Origin: Bacillota bacterium
GTDB lineage: Bacteria > Bacillota > Dethiobacteria > DTU022
Assembly: GCA_029782095.1 (NCBI GenBank)
Contig: JAKOVL010000190.1
Span: 1 to 64,000, forward strand
Direction of reading: 5' to 3'
DNA length: 64,000 nucleotides
Below the pieces are notes generated by a model, which saw only the letters and a list, made by a program, of their open reading frames with translations, ran no database searches and was not told where the DNA came from. The first letter of the stretch is position 1. Each line of letters opens with the position of its first letter. The position numbers were made by a program, and so were the translations under genes. Positions 1 to 9,946 of the stretch are shown in pieces.

Positions 1-59
1 CATGCTTTTCTCTCTTTTTTTTACGCTTATTCAACCATACACCAGGAGGAGGGATAATC

Positions 60-839
60 ATGGAAGGCATTGAGAATTTCTCCATGGACTTTTTTTCGCT
101 GAAAGGGAAGAACGCCATTGTCACCGGCGGCAACACCGGCCTGGGGCAGTCCTTCTCACTGGCCCTGGCCAAGGCCGGAGCCAACGTGTTTATCCCGAGC
201 ATTCAAGAAGGGGACGAGATTATCAAGCTCATCGAGGCCGAAGGAACAAAAGCTGCACTTTTACACGTTGATCTTACCCAAAGCGGCGCCGCGGCGAAGG
301 TGATCCGCTCCTGCGTGGATGCCTTCGGCTCCGTGGATAGCCTGGTCAACAGCGCCGGCCTCTGCATCAATGAGAAGGATGTCCTCTCCTTCGGCCGGAA
401 ACAGTGGGACCTCATGACCGCCATTAACTTTACCGCGCCCTTCGAGTTAAGCTATGAAGCGGCTAAATTCATGATTCCGCAGCGCAGCGGCAAGATTATC
501 AACATCTGTTCTCTCTTTTCCTTCCTGGGCGGCCGCTGGTCCCCGGCCTATGCCGCCACCAAGCACGGGCTGGCCGGCCTCACCAAGGCCTACAGCGACG
601 AGCTGGCGGAGTACAACATCCAGGTAAACGGCATCGCTCCGGGCTACTATGCCACTGAAATAACCGCCGATACGAGGCGCGACCCTGCCGCAAACAAGAG
701 AGTGCTGGACCATATTCCTGCCGGCCGCTGGGGCGAGCCCCTGGACCTGATGGGCGCCGTCGTTTTCCTGGCCAGCAGGGCCTCCGATTATATCAACGGC
801 CATATCCTGGTGGTCGACGGCGGCTACCTGGTCCGCTAA
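60..839 (+). CDS. SDR family NAD(P)-dependent oxidoreductase (gluconate 5-dehydrogenase/KduD-like)
   Basis: TGGNTGLG cofactor motif, NSAG, YAATK catalytic motif; AGGAGGAGGG RBS upstream. Confidence 0.93.
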   Translation: MEGIENFSMDFFSLKGKNAIVTGGNTGLGQSFSLALAKAGANVFIPSIQEGDEIIKLIEAEGTKAALLHVDLTQSGAAAKVIRSCVDAFGSVDSLVNSAGLCINEKDVLSFGRKQWDLMTAINFTAPFELSYEAAKFMIPQRSGKIINICSLFSFLGGRWSPAYAATKHGLAGLTKAYSDELAEYNIQVNGIAPGYYATEITADTRRDPAANKRVLDHIPAGRWGEPLDLMGAVVFLASRASDYINGHILVVDGGYLVR

Positions 840-878
840 GGGCGTCCGGTAATTGCGAAGGGAGGCAATGAAACGAAG

Positions 879-2315
879 ATGGGTAAGAAATACTTAATTG
901 GCGTAGACGGCGGTTCGCAGAGCTCCAAGGTGGTCATCTTCGACCTGGAGGGGAATATCATCTGCGAGGGAAGGCAGGAGCTGAGGCCCATGCATCTGCC
1001 TGCGCCGGGCGTAGCGGAGCACCCGGATGACGACCTGTGGGATTCGCTGGTGGCGGCAAGCCGCCAGGCCATGGAGCGGTTTCCGGGGAACAAATCCGAC
1101 ATCATCGGCCTTGGCCTCTGCACCATCCGCTGCTGCCGGGTTTTGCTTAAAGAAGACGGCAGCCTGGCCGCACCGGTAATCAGCTGGATGGATCTGCGCC
1201 TCTCCAGGCCTTACGAGCATACCAATCCCGAAGTTAAATACGTGACCACCACCACCGGCTACATGACGCACCGGCTCACGGGGGAGTTCAACGATACGGC
1301 GGCCAACTACGAGGGCCAGTGGCCCATCGACAAGGATACCTGGCAGTGGAGCAAAGACGAGGCCGTCATCAAGCAGTACAACATCCCGCGGGAGATGCTC
1401 TTCAACCTGCTGCCCCCGGCCAGGATTGCCGGCTACCTCACCGAGGAGGCCGCCGCAGCCACCGGCTTTCCAGCGGGCATACCGGTGGTGACCACGGCCA
1501 ACGACAAGGCCGTGGAGGCGCTGGGGGCGGGCCTGCTGCCCGGCAAGACGGCCCTCATCTCCCTGGGCACCTATATCACGGGCATGGTGCACGGGCATAA
1601 GAACATTAAGGAGGCCACGCATTTCTTTACCAACCTTGCCTCCGTGCCCTACCAGTATCTTTACGAAAGCGGCGGCATCCGCAGGGGCATGTGGACGGTG
1701 AGCTGGATCAAGGATCTGCTGGGCGACGAGGTGGCCCTCAAGGCCAAAGCCCGGGGCCTGACCCCGGAAGACTACCTGAACGAAATCGCCGCGGCGGTGC
1801 CCGCCGGCAGCGACGGCCTGATGACTGTGCTGGAGTGGCTGGCTCCGCCGGAGAAGCCTTACAAAAGGGGCCTCATGATCGGCTTTGACGCGCGCCATAC
1901 CGCGGCCCACATCTTCCGCTCCATCCTGGAGGGCATTGCCCTGACCATGAAAAATCACGTTGCGGCCATGTGCGCGGAGCTGGGCCTGCCGCTGGAGCGG
2001 ATCATTGTCTCCGGGGGCGGCTCCAACGGCGACCTCTTTATGCAGATTTTCGCCGATGTTTTCGGCCTTCCCGCCTGCAGGAACGTGGTCAACAGCTCGG
2101 CCGGCCTAGGCTCGGCCATCTGCGCCGCCCTGGCCCTGGGAGTTTACGATGACTACCGCGAAGCCGTGGCCAGGATGGTGCGGGTGCGGGATGTTTTCCA
2201 GCCCAACGGGGCCAACCACGCCCTCTACCGGCGCATGAACGAAGAAGTTTATCGGCACATCACCCGTTATACCGACGAAGTCCTGAAAAAAGCACACCCC
2301 ATTTTCGGCCAATAA
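879..2315 (+). CDS. FGGY-family carbohydrate kinase
   Basis: GVDGGSQSSKVVIFD N-terminal motif, C-terminal VSGGGSNGDLFMQIFADVFGLP FGGY signature region. Confidence 0.92.
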   Translation: MGKKYLIGVDGGSQSSKVVIFDLEGNIICEGRQELRPMHLPAPGVAEHPDDDLWDSLVAASRQAMERFPGNKSDIIGLGLCTIRCCRVLLKEDGSLAAPVISWMDLRLSRPYEHTNPEVKYVTTTTGYMTHRLTGEFNDTAANYEGQWPIDKDTWQWSKDEAVIKQYNIPREMLFNLLPPARIAGYLTEEAAAATGFPAGIPVVTTANDKAVEALGAGLLPGKTALISLGTYITGMVHGHKNIKEATHFFTNLASVPYQYLYESGGIRRGMWTVSWIKDLLGDEVALKAKARGLTPEDYLNEIAAAVPAGSDGLMTVLEWLAPPEKPYKRGLMIGFDARHTAAHIFRSILEGIALTMKNHVAAMCAELGLPLERIIVSGGGSNGDLFMQIFADVFGLPACRNVVNSSAGLGSAICAALALGVYDDYREAVARMVRVRDVFQPNGANHALYRRMNEEVYRHITRYTDEVLKKAHPIFGQ

Positions 2316-2332
2316 CAAAAGGAAGGAGTTAG

Positions 2333-3775
2333 ATGATGTCGCTGACAAAAGCAGAAATTGTAGAGCAGCTAATCAAAATCTTAAGCGAAGACCAGGTCGT
2401 TACCGACGAGGAGGTCCTGAAAAGAAGCAGTGTAGACCGCTTCCGCCGCTTCGAGGAGATACACGGCGTCTTTACCGGACCCTTTCCCGCCGCCGTGGTT
2501 TACGTGGAGAGCGCCGCGGAAGCGGCGGAGGTGCTCAAGTTCGCCAATAAGCATGGCATCAACGTGGTCCCCCGGACCGGGCAGACGGCCACGGAGGGGG
2601 GGCTGGAAACGGCCGTGGAAAATTCCATCGTCCTGGACGGCTCCCGGATGAACAAGATCATCAACATTGACACCTACAACATGCAGGCCACCTGCCAGTG
2701 CGGCACCCCCCTGCAGCTGCTGGAGGATCGGCTGAGGGACCTCGGCTACACCACCGGCCACTCCCCCCAGTCGAAACCCATGGCTCACCTGGGCGGCCTG
2801 GTGGCCACCAGGAGCATCGGCCAATTTTCCACCCTTTACGGCGGCATTGAAGACATGGTGGTGGGCCTGGAGGCCGTTTTCCCGGACGGCCATATCGCCA
2901 GGATCAAGAATGTGCCGCGCCGGGCGGCGGGGCCTGACATCCGCCACGTGATCATCGGCAACGAGGGCGCCCTCTGCTTCATCACCGAGGTAACGGTAAA
3001 AATCTACAAGTATATGCCCGAGAACAACATCCTTTTTGGATACACCCTGGAGAGCATGAAAACGGGATTTGAAATACTGCGCGAGGTAATGGTCAACGGC
3101 TACCGCCCCTCCGTGACCAGGCTTTACGATCAAGAAGACGCCTTCTACCATTTTCCACATTTTTCCGAAGGCAAGTGCGTACTCATCTTCATGACGGAGG
3201 GGCCGAAGGCCATCTCCGAGGCCTCCGCCGCCGCCATCAGGGAGATCGTGGCCCGCTACCCCGAGTGCAAGGAAGTAGACAGCCGCTACATCGAGACGTG
3301 GTTTGAAAACCTGAACTGGGATGCCTCGGACGTGGCCCAGGAGCGGGCTGAAATCCTGGAAACAAAGAACATTGGCAATACTACCGAGATTTCAGCCGGC
3401 TGGGACAAGATCTACGACATCTACGAGGCCTGCGTGGAACGGATCCGCAACGAAGTCCCCGACATGACCCTGGTGGGCGGCCACGCCTCGCACTGCTATA
3501 TCAACGGAACCAATCTCTATTTCGTCCATTACTACAACGTGGTGGACTGCAAGCCCGAAGAGGAGATTACCAAGTACCACCTGCCCATAAAGAAGATCAT
3601 CGTGGAAGAGACGCTTAAGGCCGGGGGCTCCATGTGCCACCACCACGGGGTGGGCAAGTATCGCAGTCCCTGGATCAAGGAGGAGCACGGCTCCGCCTAC
3701 TATATCCTGGAAACGCTGAAGAAGTCTTTTGATCCCCGCGGCATCATGAACAAGGGAACCATTTTCCCGGGGTGA
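2333..3775 (+). CDS. FAD-binding oxidase/transferase (GlcD/alkyl-DHAP-synthase-like)
   Basis: PCMH-type FAD domain (VVPRTGQTATEGGLE), C-terminal HHHGVG and FDPRGIMNKG motifs. Confidence 0.9.
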   Translation: MMSLTKAEIVEQLIKILSEDQVVTDEEVLKRSSVDRFRRFEEIHGVFTGPFPAAVVYVESAAEAAEVLKFANKHGINVVPRTGQTATEGGLETAVENSIVLDGSRMNKIINIDTYNMQATCQCGTPLQLLEDRLRDLGYTTGHSPQSKPMAHLGGLVATRSIGQFSTLYGGIEDMVVGLEAVFPDGHIARIKNVPRRAAGPDIRHVIIGNEGALCFITEVTVKIYKYMPENNILFGYTLESMKTGFEILREVMVNGYRPSVTRLYDQEDAFYHFPHFSEGKCVLIFMTEGPKAISEASAAAIREIVARYPECKEVDSRYIETWFENLNWDASDVAQERAEILETKNIGNTTEISAGWDKIYDIYEACVERIRNEVPDMTLVGGHASHCYINGTNLYFVHYYNVVDCKPEEEITKYHLPIKKIIVEETLKAGGSMCHHHGVGKYRSPWIKEEHGSAYYILETLKKSFDPRGIMNKGTIFPG

Positions 3776-4578
3776 TGCCCATGCGTGTCCTGGTCTGCTT
3801 CAAGGTGGTGCCCGACCTGGATCAGATCCCCCCCGGCAGGTGGGAAATAGATAGCGCTTTAAGGGTGGAAACCGGCTTTGTCAAAACCATGCTCAACCCC
3901 TACGACGAGAGCGCCCTGGAGATGGCTCTGCGGCTTGCCGAAGGCGCCCCCTGCCCGGTTAAATTAACCGCCTTAACCGTGGGCGGCCGGGAAGTGGAGA
4001 GCTATCTGAAAACCCTTTACGCGCTCAAGTTTGACCGGGCCGTGCGCCTGGAGAGCGATGCCGACCTGCGCTTCTCGCCGGAGGGGGTGGCGGCAGCCAT
4101 CTGCGCCTTCGTCCGCCATAACCCCCAGGATCTGATCATCATGGGGCGGCAAAGCGGGGTCGGCGACAATGCCGCCACCCCCCTCATAGCCGCAGAGATG
4201 CTGGGGTGGCCCTGCATCAGCCAGGTCACCGAAATAAAGCTCCATGGGGAAGGCTGGCTGGAGGTGGGCAGCACGGTGGACGACGGCTTTTTGCGGCAGG
4301 CCGCCCGCCTTCCCCTTGTTGCCGCCGTAGGCAATGCGCCGCACGCCTACTTGAGGGTGCCCACGCTGAAAGATAGGCTTGCCTGCAGGGATAAACCGGT
4401 GGAAGTGCTCGAAGCGGCCATTGCCGCCGGCGAAAAGAAAGCCGCAGGCTGCTCCCTGACGGGCCTGGCGGTAATCAACCGCCGCAGGGCCGGGGTGAAG
4501 ATTGAGGGGGCCAGCCCGCAGGAGAAGGCCCGGAAGCTATACGACGAATACTTGAAGGGGTGGCTGGCGGAGCTATGA
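3772..4578 (+). CDS. Electron transfer flavoprotein beta subunit (EtfB/FixA family); true start probably 3781
   Basis: MRVLVCFKVVPD N-terminus, MLNPYDESALEMALRL, GRQSGVGDNAATPLIAAEMLGWP. Confidence 0.92.
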   Translation: MMPMRVLVCFKVVPDLDQIPPGRWEIDSALRVETGFVKTMLNPYDESALEMALRLAEGAPCPVKLTALTVGGREVESYLKTLYALKFDRAVRLESDADLRFSPEGVAAAICAFVRHNPQDLIIMGRQSGVGDNAATPLIAAEMLGWPCISQVTEIKLHGEGWLEVGSTVDDGFLRQAARLPLVAAVGNAPHAYLRVPTLKDRLACRDKPVEVLEAAIAAGEKKAAGCSLTGLAVINRRRAGVKIEGASPQEKARKLYDEYLKGWLAEL

Positions 4579-5549
4579 ACTATACGGTTGTTTTAAACGG
4601 CTGCTCGCGCACTGTGCAGAGCCAGGCCGAAGAGATGGCGGCCTTTATCGAGACCAACCTGGGCGCCGCGGCGCCGGGGCGATGCATCATTTTCTACAGC
4701 GCGCCGGAAAAGAAAGATGAGCTGGCCACCCTCTCGCCAGCAGAAACCCTGCTGCTGGTGAGGGTGCAGCGCTACCAGCCGGAAGTTTTCCTCTCTACCC
4801 TGGCCCGGCTGGCGCAGGAGGAGGCCGCCCCGATGTACCTCTTCCCCGGCGACTACAGCGGCAGCGAGCTGGCGGTGCGCCTCGCCTGCCGCCTGGGGGG
4901 CAGTTCCCTCACGGCGGTGCAGAAGCTGGAGCCGGCGCAGGAACCGCCGGCCTGCTACAAGACCGTCTACTCCGGCTACCTGCAGGCGCGGCTGACGCTG
5001 CGGCGGAAGCCATACTGCCTCTCCATCGCCCGGGGCGGCGCCGGGCAGAGCCGGCGCACCGCCAAGGTGCGGGAAACGGCGGAGCTCGACATGACCGGAG
5101 CGGCTGAAGCATCTTTCAGCCGGATGCTGGAATTTAAAGAAGCGGGCCGCGGCGGCCTGGAGGAGGCTTCCTTTGTCATGGCCGCAGGCCGGGGCGTCGA
5201 CAGCAAGGCGAAAATTGAGAAATTCAGGCAGGCCGCTGCAGAATTGGGCGCCGCTTTCGGGGTGAGCCGGCCGGTGGCCATGAACGCCTGGGCCCCGCTG
5301 AGCTCCCTCATCGGGGCCTCGGGAGCGATTACCCGGCCACGGCTCTGCATCGCCGCCGGAGTATCCGGCGCCGCCGCCTTTTACGCCGGCATTGAGAAAA
5401 GCGAGCATATCGTGGCCTTGAACACGGACGAGTTCGCACCCCTGGTGCAAGCGGCCGACGTGGCGGTAATTGATGACTACGCAGCGGTGCTGGAGGAGCT
5501 GCTGCGCTTAATCAGACAGGAGCGGGAGCTTAAGGCAAAGGAAGAATAA
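4575..5549 (+). CDS. Electron transfer flavoprotein alpha subunit-like (divergent FAD site)
   Basis: Overlaps etfB by ATGA; C-terminal SRPVAMNAWAPLSSLIGASGAITRPRLCIAAGVSGAAAFYAGIEKSEHIVALN resembles the EtfA FAD domain. Confidence 0.85.
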   Translation: MNYTVVLNGCSRTVQSQAEEMAAFIETNLGAAAPGRCIIFYSAPEKKDELATLSPAETLLLVRVQRYQPEVFLSTLARLAQEEAAPMYLFPGDYSGSELAVRLACRLGGSSLTAVQKLEPAQEPPACYKTVYSGYLQARLTLRRKPYCLSIARGGAGQSRRTAKVRETAELDMTGAAEASFSRMLEFKEAGRGGLEEASFVMAAGRGVDSKAKIEKFRQAAAELGAAFGVSRPVAMNAWAPLSSLIGASGAITRPRLCIAAGVSGAAAFYAGIEKSEHIVALNTDEFAPLVQAADVAVIDDYAAVLEELLRLIRQERELKAKEE

Positions 5550-5554
5550 AACTC

Positions 5555-7000
5555 ATGAAAGATAAAATCTACAACGTGGAGGAGAAGTTCCAGGATTACC
5601 TTTCCGATGAATCGAGGCTGCAGGGCCAGGCTGACGGCATCTTTTTCCCTGAAAGTGAGGCCGACATCCAAGAATTTGCCGCCTGGGCCTACGAGAGCAG
5701 GGCTGCCGCAACGATCCAGGGCGGAAGAACGGGCCTCGCCGGGGGCGCCGTGCCGGCGGGAGGCTGCCTGCTCAACCTCTCCCGGATGAGCCGCACGGGC
5801 GAGCTGGCCCGGGGCAGGGGCGGCGAATTTTACCTGGAGGTGGAGCCCGGCTTATCCCTGCTCCAATTGAGACAGGAACTTAAGCGGCTGAAAAGCGAAG
5901 TGGAGCTCTTTTGGCCCCCGGACCCCACTGAGACCGCGGCCTCAGTGGGAGGAATCGCCTCCTGCGGCGCCAGGGGTATCTGTGCCCCGCGCTATGGGAA
6001 TACGGGCCGGCATATTGCGAGAGCCCGGATCGTCCTCGCCGGCGGCCGGGTCATGGAGCTGCGCCGGGGCGAGCAGTTCATTTCTCTCGCCGGGAAAAAG
6101 ATTGACCTGCTGGATCTCTTTATCGGCGGCGAGGGCATCTTCGGCGTCCTCAGCAGGCTCACCCTGCAGCTGCAGCCCAGGCCGCGGCACACCTGGGGCT
6201 TTATGTTCTTCCTCGAGCAGAAGGAGGCGCTCTATGCCTTTGTCGAAAACCTGAAAAAGAACTGGCGCGAACTGATGCCGCTCGGCCTGGCGGCCGCCGA
6301 ATACATGGACCGCTCAACCCTGCAATTGATGGAAGAATATAAAGAGGCGGCGGAGAGCTTAAAAGCGGCGCCGCCCCTGGATCCCGGGGTTTTGGCGGCG
6401 GTCTACCTGGAAGCCCACTGCAGCAGGGAAGAGGCCGCCCTGGAAATTGCCGACAGGCTGGTGGATATGGCCGTGGAGTCGAGCTGCGACCCCGACCGGG
6501 CCTGGGCGGTGACCGGCGAAAACGACGTGGAAAAGATGAGAGACTTCCGCCATGCCGCGGCGACAGCGGTAAATTATCACCTGGCCAGGGCCAGGCTCGC
6601 AGAGCCGCGCCTGACGGGGCTGGAAGTTTACCTGGAAGCGGATTGTGAAGATTTTGCCGGCGTGGTGGAAAAATATAAAGCCGGCTGTGCCGGCGCGGGA
6701 CTGAAGGCGGCCATTTACGGCCATATCCTGGGAAACCGGCTCCGGGTCAACCTGCTGCCGGAAAGCTATGCCCAGTATGAGGAGGGACGGCGGCTCATTA
6801 AACGGTGGGCGCTTGAGTTGGCGGGACGCCGGGGCAAGGTGGACCGGCAGCACGGCATCGGTAAACTGAAAAGGGAGCTCTTCCTGCAGATGGCGCCCCG
6901 CGAATACCTGGAAGATTTGCAAAGGCTCAAGGAGCACTACGATCCTGCGGGGCTGTGGAACCGGGGCACCCTCCTGCCGCCTCCCTGTGAAAGCCGCTAG
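5555..7000 (+). CDS. FAD-binding oxidoreductase, GlcD-like (D-2-hydroxyacid dehydrogenase type)
   Basis: IQGGRTGLAGGAVP FAD motif, DRQHGIGKLKRELF and YDPAGLWNRGTLL C-terminal motifs. Confidence 0.88.
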   Translation: MKDKIYNVEEKFQDYLSDESRLQGQADGIFFPESEADIQEFAAWAYESRAAATIQGGRTGLAGGAVPAGGCLLNLSRMSRTGELARGRGGEFYLEVEPGLSLLQLRQELKRLKSEVELFWPPDPTETAASVGGIASCGARGICAPRYGNTGRHIARARIVLAGGRVMELRRGEQFISLAGKKIDLLDLFIGGEGIFGVLSRLTLQLQPRPRHTWGFMFFLEQKEALYAFVENLKKNWRELMPLGLAAAEYMDRSTLQLMEEYKEAAESLKAAPPLDPGVLAAVYLEAHCSREEAALEIADRLVDMAVESSCDPDRAWAVTGENDVEKMRDFRHAAATAVNYHLARARLAEPRLTGLEVYLEADCEDFAGVVEKYKAGCAGAGLKAAIYGHILGNRLRVNLLPESYAQYEEGRRLIKRWALELAGRRGKVDRQHGIGKLKRELFLQMAPREYLEDLQRLKEHYDPAGLWNRGTLLPPPCESR

Positions 7001-8016
7001 CGCAGCGTAAAGCCATATTTAAGGGGATCAGCCGCGTCGATGATGAGCTGGCCCATGCCGGTCAAGAAGGCTCTCCCCTTCACCTGGGGCAGAATGGCCG
7101 GAAAGTGGCCTACCTTGGTCTCCCCCATCACCGAGCCTTCAAAAATCGCCCCGGTAATGCTTTCATGGTAAAAAAGATCACCCCTGCCCAGCGCACCCCG
7201 TGCATAGAGGGCTGCCATGCGGGCGCAGGTTCCCGTCCCGCAGGGGGAGCGATCGACCATGGCATGCCCGAGGACAACCAGGCTTTTATGGGTATCGCCG
7301 GAAAACTGCGGCTCCTTAACAAAGAGGATATCTTCAACAAAATTGATATGGGGCTTTTCGGGATGGACGACGGAAAGATTCTGGTTGATCTCTTCCCGTA
7401 TGGCCAGCCCGCAGCGAATGAAGTCGGGGATAGATTCCTTGGAATGCTTCAACCCCAGCTGGTCCATCTCCACGATCACAAAAAAATTGCCGCCGAAAGC
7501 GAGATCCACTAAAATCTCGCCGCCGGGCAGATGAACCGGCACCTCACTCCGGTAAAGAAAGGAAGGCACTCCCTTCAGGGTAGCTTCGCCGGCCCTCCCA
7601 TTCTTTACCTCCACCTCAACTCTAACTAGGCCCGCGCCAGTTTCCAGGATCACGGCGGTGAGCGGCTCTTTCACCGGCACCAGGCCCAGTTCTACGGCAA
7701 TGGTGGCGATGGCCATGGCCCCATGCCCGCACATGTTGTTATAAAAAGCGCCGTCAATAAAGATGACGCCCAGATCCGCCTCGGGATGGCAGGGATCCAC
7801 AGCCACGGCGCCGTACATATCATCATGGCCCCGGGGCTCCAGCAAGGCGGCAGTGCGGACAAAATCATATTTTTTCATCATGTATTCGCGTTTTTCCAGC
7901 AGCGTCTTCCCTTTAAGCTGCGGGCCGCGCATAATGAGCCGCAAGGGCTCGCCGCCCACGTGGGCATCGACGTAGTTTAGAATATGCTTGCCCATTATCC
8001 CGCCTCCCGCGACCAT
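6997..8016 (-). CDS. Proline racemase-family protein
   Basis: DAHVGGEPLR, NMCGHGAMA and DRSPCGTGTCARMA; both catalytic Cys positions occupied. Confidence 0.92.
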   Translation of the reverse strand: MVAGGGIMGKHILNYVDAHVGGEPLRLIMRGPQLKGKTLLEKREYMMKKYDFVRTAALLEPRGHDDMYGAVAVDPCHPEADLGVIFIDGAFYNNMCGHGAMAIATIAVELGLVPVKEPLTAVILETGAGLVRVEVEVKNGRAGEATLKGVPSFLYRSEVPVHLPGGEILVDLAFGGNFFVIVEMDQLGLKHSKESIPDFIRCGLAIREEINQNLSVVHPEKPHINFVEDILFVKEPQFSGDTHKSLVVLGHAMVDRSPCGTGTCARMAALYARGALGRGDLFYHESITGAIFEGSVMGETKVGHFPAILPQVKGRAFLTGMGQLIIDAADPLKYGFTLR

Positions 8017-8040
8017 GATAGTTCCAGGATTGTCTTCCCC

Positions 8041-9252
8041 TTATTCCCTGCCGGCAGCTCCATAGTAGGCCCGGTAAAAAATGGAGAGCATCTGTGCTTC
8101 ATCGGGAACGCGGGGATTGGTGCAAAGATTGGCCTTCTCCTCCATTGATTCCCGGGCCAGCAGGGGCAGATCCTCTTCGGGGATGTTTAGCTCCTGCAGC
8201 GTCCGGGGCAGGCCCAGATCGCCGATCAGCCTCCGCACGGCCAGGGGCGCCGCCTCTGCGGCGGCAAAAAGATCCATCCCGGCAATATCGACGCCTAAAG
8301 CTGCGGCAATATCCCGGTAAAGCTCCGGGCAGGCCATCAAGTTAAATTCCATCACTGCCGGCAGCATTATGGCAGTGGCCAGGCCATGGCTCACCGCGAA
8401 GTGGGCGCCCAGGGGATGGCTGCAGGCATGCACCGCGCCGAGGCCGGCATAATCAAAGCAAAGCCCCCCGAACATGCTGGCCACCAGCATGTTGGACCGG
8501 GCCTCGAGATTTTGCGGCTGGGCCACCGCCTTGCGCAGCCATTGGCCAATCATGGCCGTCCCCTTCAACGCAAGGGCCTGGGCAAAGGGGTCCGTGCCGG
8601 TGGAGGTGTACGCTTCAATCACGTTGGTCAGCGCATCCATTCCCGTCTCCGCCGTAACCCTGGGCGGCAGTCCCAGAGTTAGCTCGGGATCGAGCAGGGC
8701 AAAGCGGGGCCAGAGCTGCGGCCCCTCCAGGACAACCTTCTTCTTCCTGGAAGGGTCGGAGATGACCGCGTAGGGCGAAACCTCGGCCCCTGTTCCGGCC
8801 GTAGTGGGGATGGCGATATAGGGGGGACAGCTTTTTTCGATCTTCCTCCCCCCCCGCCGGTAGTCAATGGCGCTGCCGCCATGGGCCGCCACTACCACGG
8901 CGGCCTTGACCGTATCGATGACGCTGCCGCCTCCCACGGCTACAAAGAAAGTGTCATCGCAATTCCCCCTGGCCAGGGCGGCAACGCCGTCGCAGACCTC
9001 ACCGCAGGGGTCCGGCTCCACCCCGGTAAAGAGGGTTGCCCGCAGGCCGGCTCCCTCTAAAGAGGCCATAATGGGCTCTAAAAGACCGGCCCGGGCAATC
9101 CCGGGGTCGCTGACAACTATGGCTTTCCTTCTCTTTAGCGACGCCGCCTTCTCGTGGACTCTCTGAGAGATGCCGCAGCCAAATTCCACCCAGGCGGGGT
9201 AGCTAAAGCCAAATTGCCTGGTGCTTAGAATCAAAGGACTCCACTCCAACAA
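8041..9252 (-). CDS. Iron-containing alcohol dehydrogenase
   Basis: FVAVGGGSVIDTVKA, IPTTAGTGAEVSPYAVI, GLGAVHACSHPLGAHFAVSHGLA motifs. Confidence 0.94.
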   Translation of the reverse strand: MLEWSPLILSTRQFGFSYPAWVEFGCGISQRVHEKAASLKRRKAIVVSDPGIARAGLLEPIMASLEGAGLRATLFTGVEPDPCGEVCDGVAALARGNCDDTFFVAVGGGSVIDTVKAAVVVAAHGGSAIDYRRGGRKIEKSCPPYIAIPTTAGTGAEVSPYAVISDPSRKKKVVLEGPQLWPRFALLDPELTLGLPPRVTAETGMDALTNVIEAYTSTGTDPFAQALALKGTAMIGQWLRKAVAQPQNLEARSNMLVASMFGGLCFDYAGLGAVHACSHPLGAHFAVSHGLATAIMLPAVMEFNLMACPELYRDIAAALGVDIAGMDLFAAAEAAPLAVRRLIGDLGLPRTLQELNIPEEDLPLLARESMEEKANLCTNPRVPDEAQMLSIFYRAYYGAAGRE

Positions 9253-9262
9253 TTCAGATCAA

Positions 9263-9928
9263 TCACTTAAGGCTTTCCATACCATATTTCCTCTGGACAA
9301 TCTTTTCCAGCCAGCCCAGCAAGCGGTCGAGCAAAACCGTGGTCACCGCCAGCAGAATGGTCCCCGCAACGAGCATGCCGTCGTTAAAGGTGCGCATGCC
9401 GACCAGAATGATGGTGCCCATGCCGGCTGCGCCGATAAAAACGGCGTAGGTGGCCACGGAAAAATTCATCACTATGGCCGTGCGTATGCCGGCAAAGATC
9501 ACCGGAAAGGCCAGGGGCAGCTCCACCCTGAAAAGGAGCTGGAGCCTATTGGCGCCCATGCCGATGGCCGCCTCTTTAACCGCTGGAGAGACATTCTCAA
9601 TACCCACACAGGCATTCCGGATTACCGGCAGAATACCATAAATGGTCAGAGCAATTAAGGCCGGCTTTAAGCCAATACCCATCAGCGGGATGAGAAAGCC
9701 AAAAAGCCCCAGTATGGGAATGGTGTAAAGAACGCCGATAAAGCCGAGTACAGGATCACGCAAAGACCGATGGCGTGAAATGAGAATACCGATGGGTATA
9801 CCAAGAACAATCACGATGCAACTGGCCAAGACTACCAGCTTAACGTGTGATCCGAGCATGGAGATCCAGAAATCGCTCTTGCTAACAATATAGTTCCATA
9901 CATTTGCCCACAGAAAGTTGCTCTTCAC
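9263..9928 (-). CDS. Betaine/choline-type ABC transporter permease (OpuCB/YehW-like)
   Basis: Hydrophobic; LPLAFPVIFAGIRTAIVMN EAA-like loop; adjacent to ATPase. Confidence 0.9.
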   Translation of the reverse strand: MKSNFLWANVWNYIVSKSDFWISMLGSHVKLVVLASCIVIVLGIPIGILISRHRSLRDPVLGFIGVLYTIPILGLFGFLIPLMGIGLKPALIALTIYGILPVIRNACVGIENVSPAVKEAAIGMGANRLQLLFRVELPLAFPVIFAGIRTAIVMNFSVATYAVFIGAAGMGTIILVGMRTFNDGMLVAGTILLAVTTVLLDRLLGWLEKIVQRKYGMESLK

Positions 9929-9946
9929 AAAACATTAATACCTCCC

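Noticed and set aside
894-1958. 354-aa - strand ORF antisense to the FGGY kinase
   Set aside because: Fully inside a well-supported CDS, low-complexity composition, no family motif.
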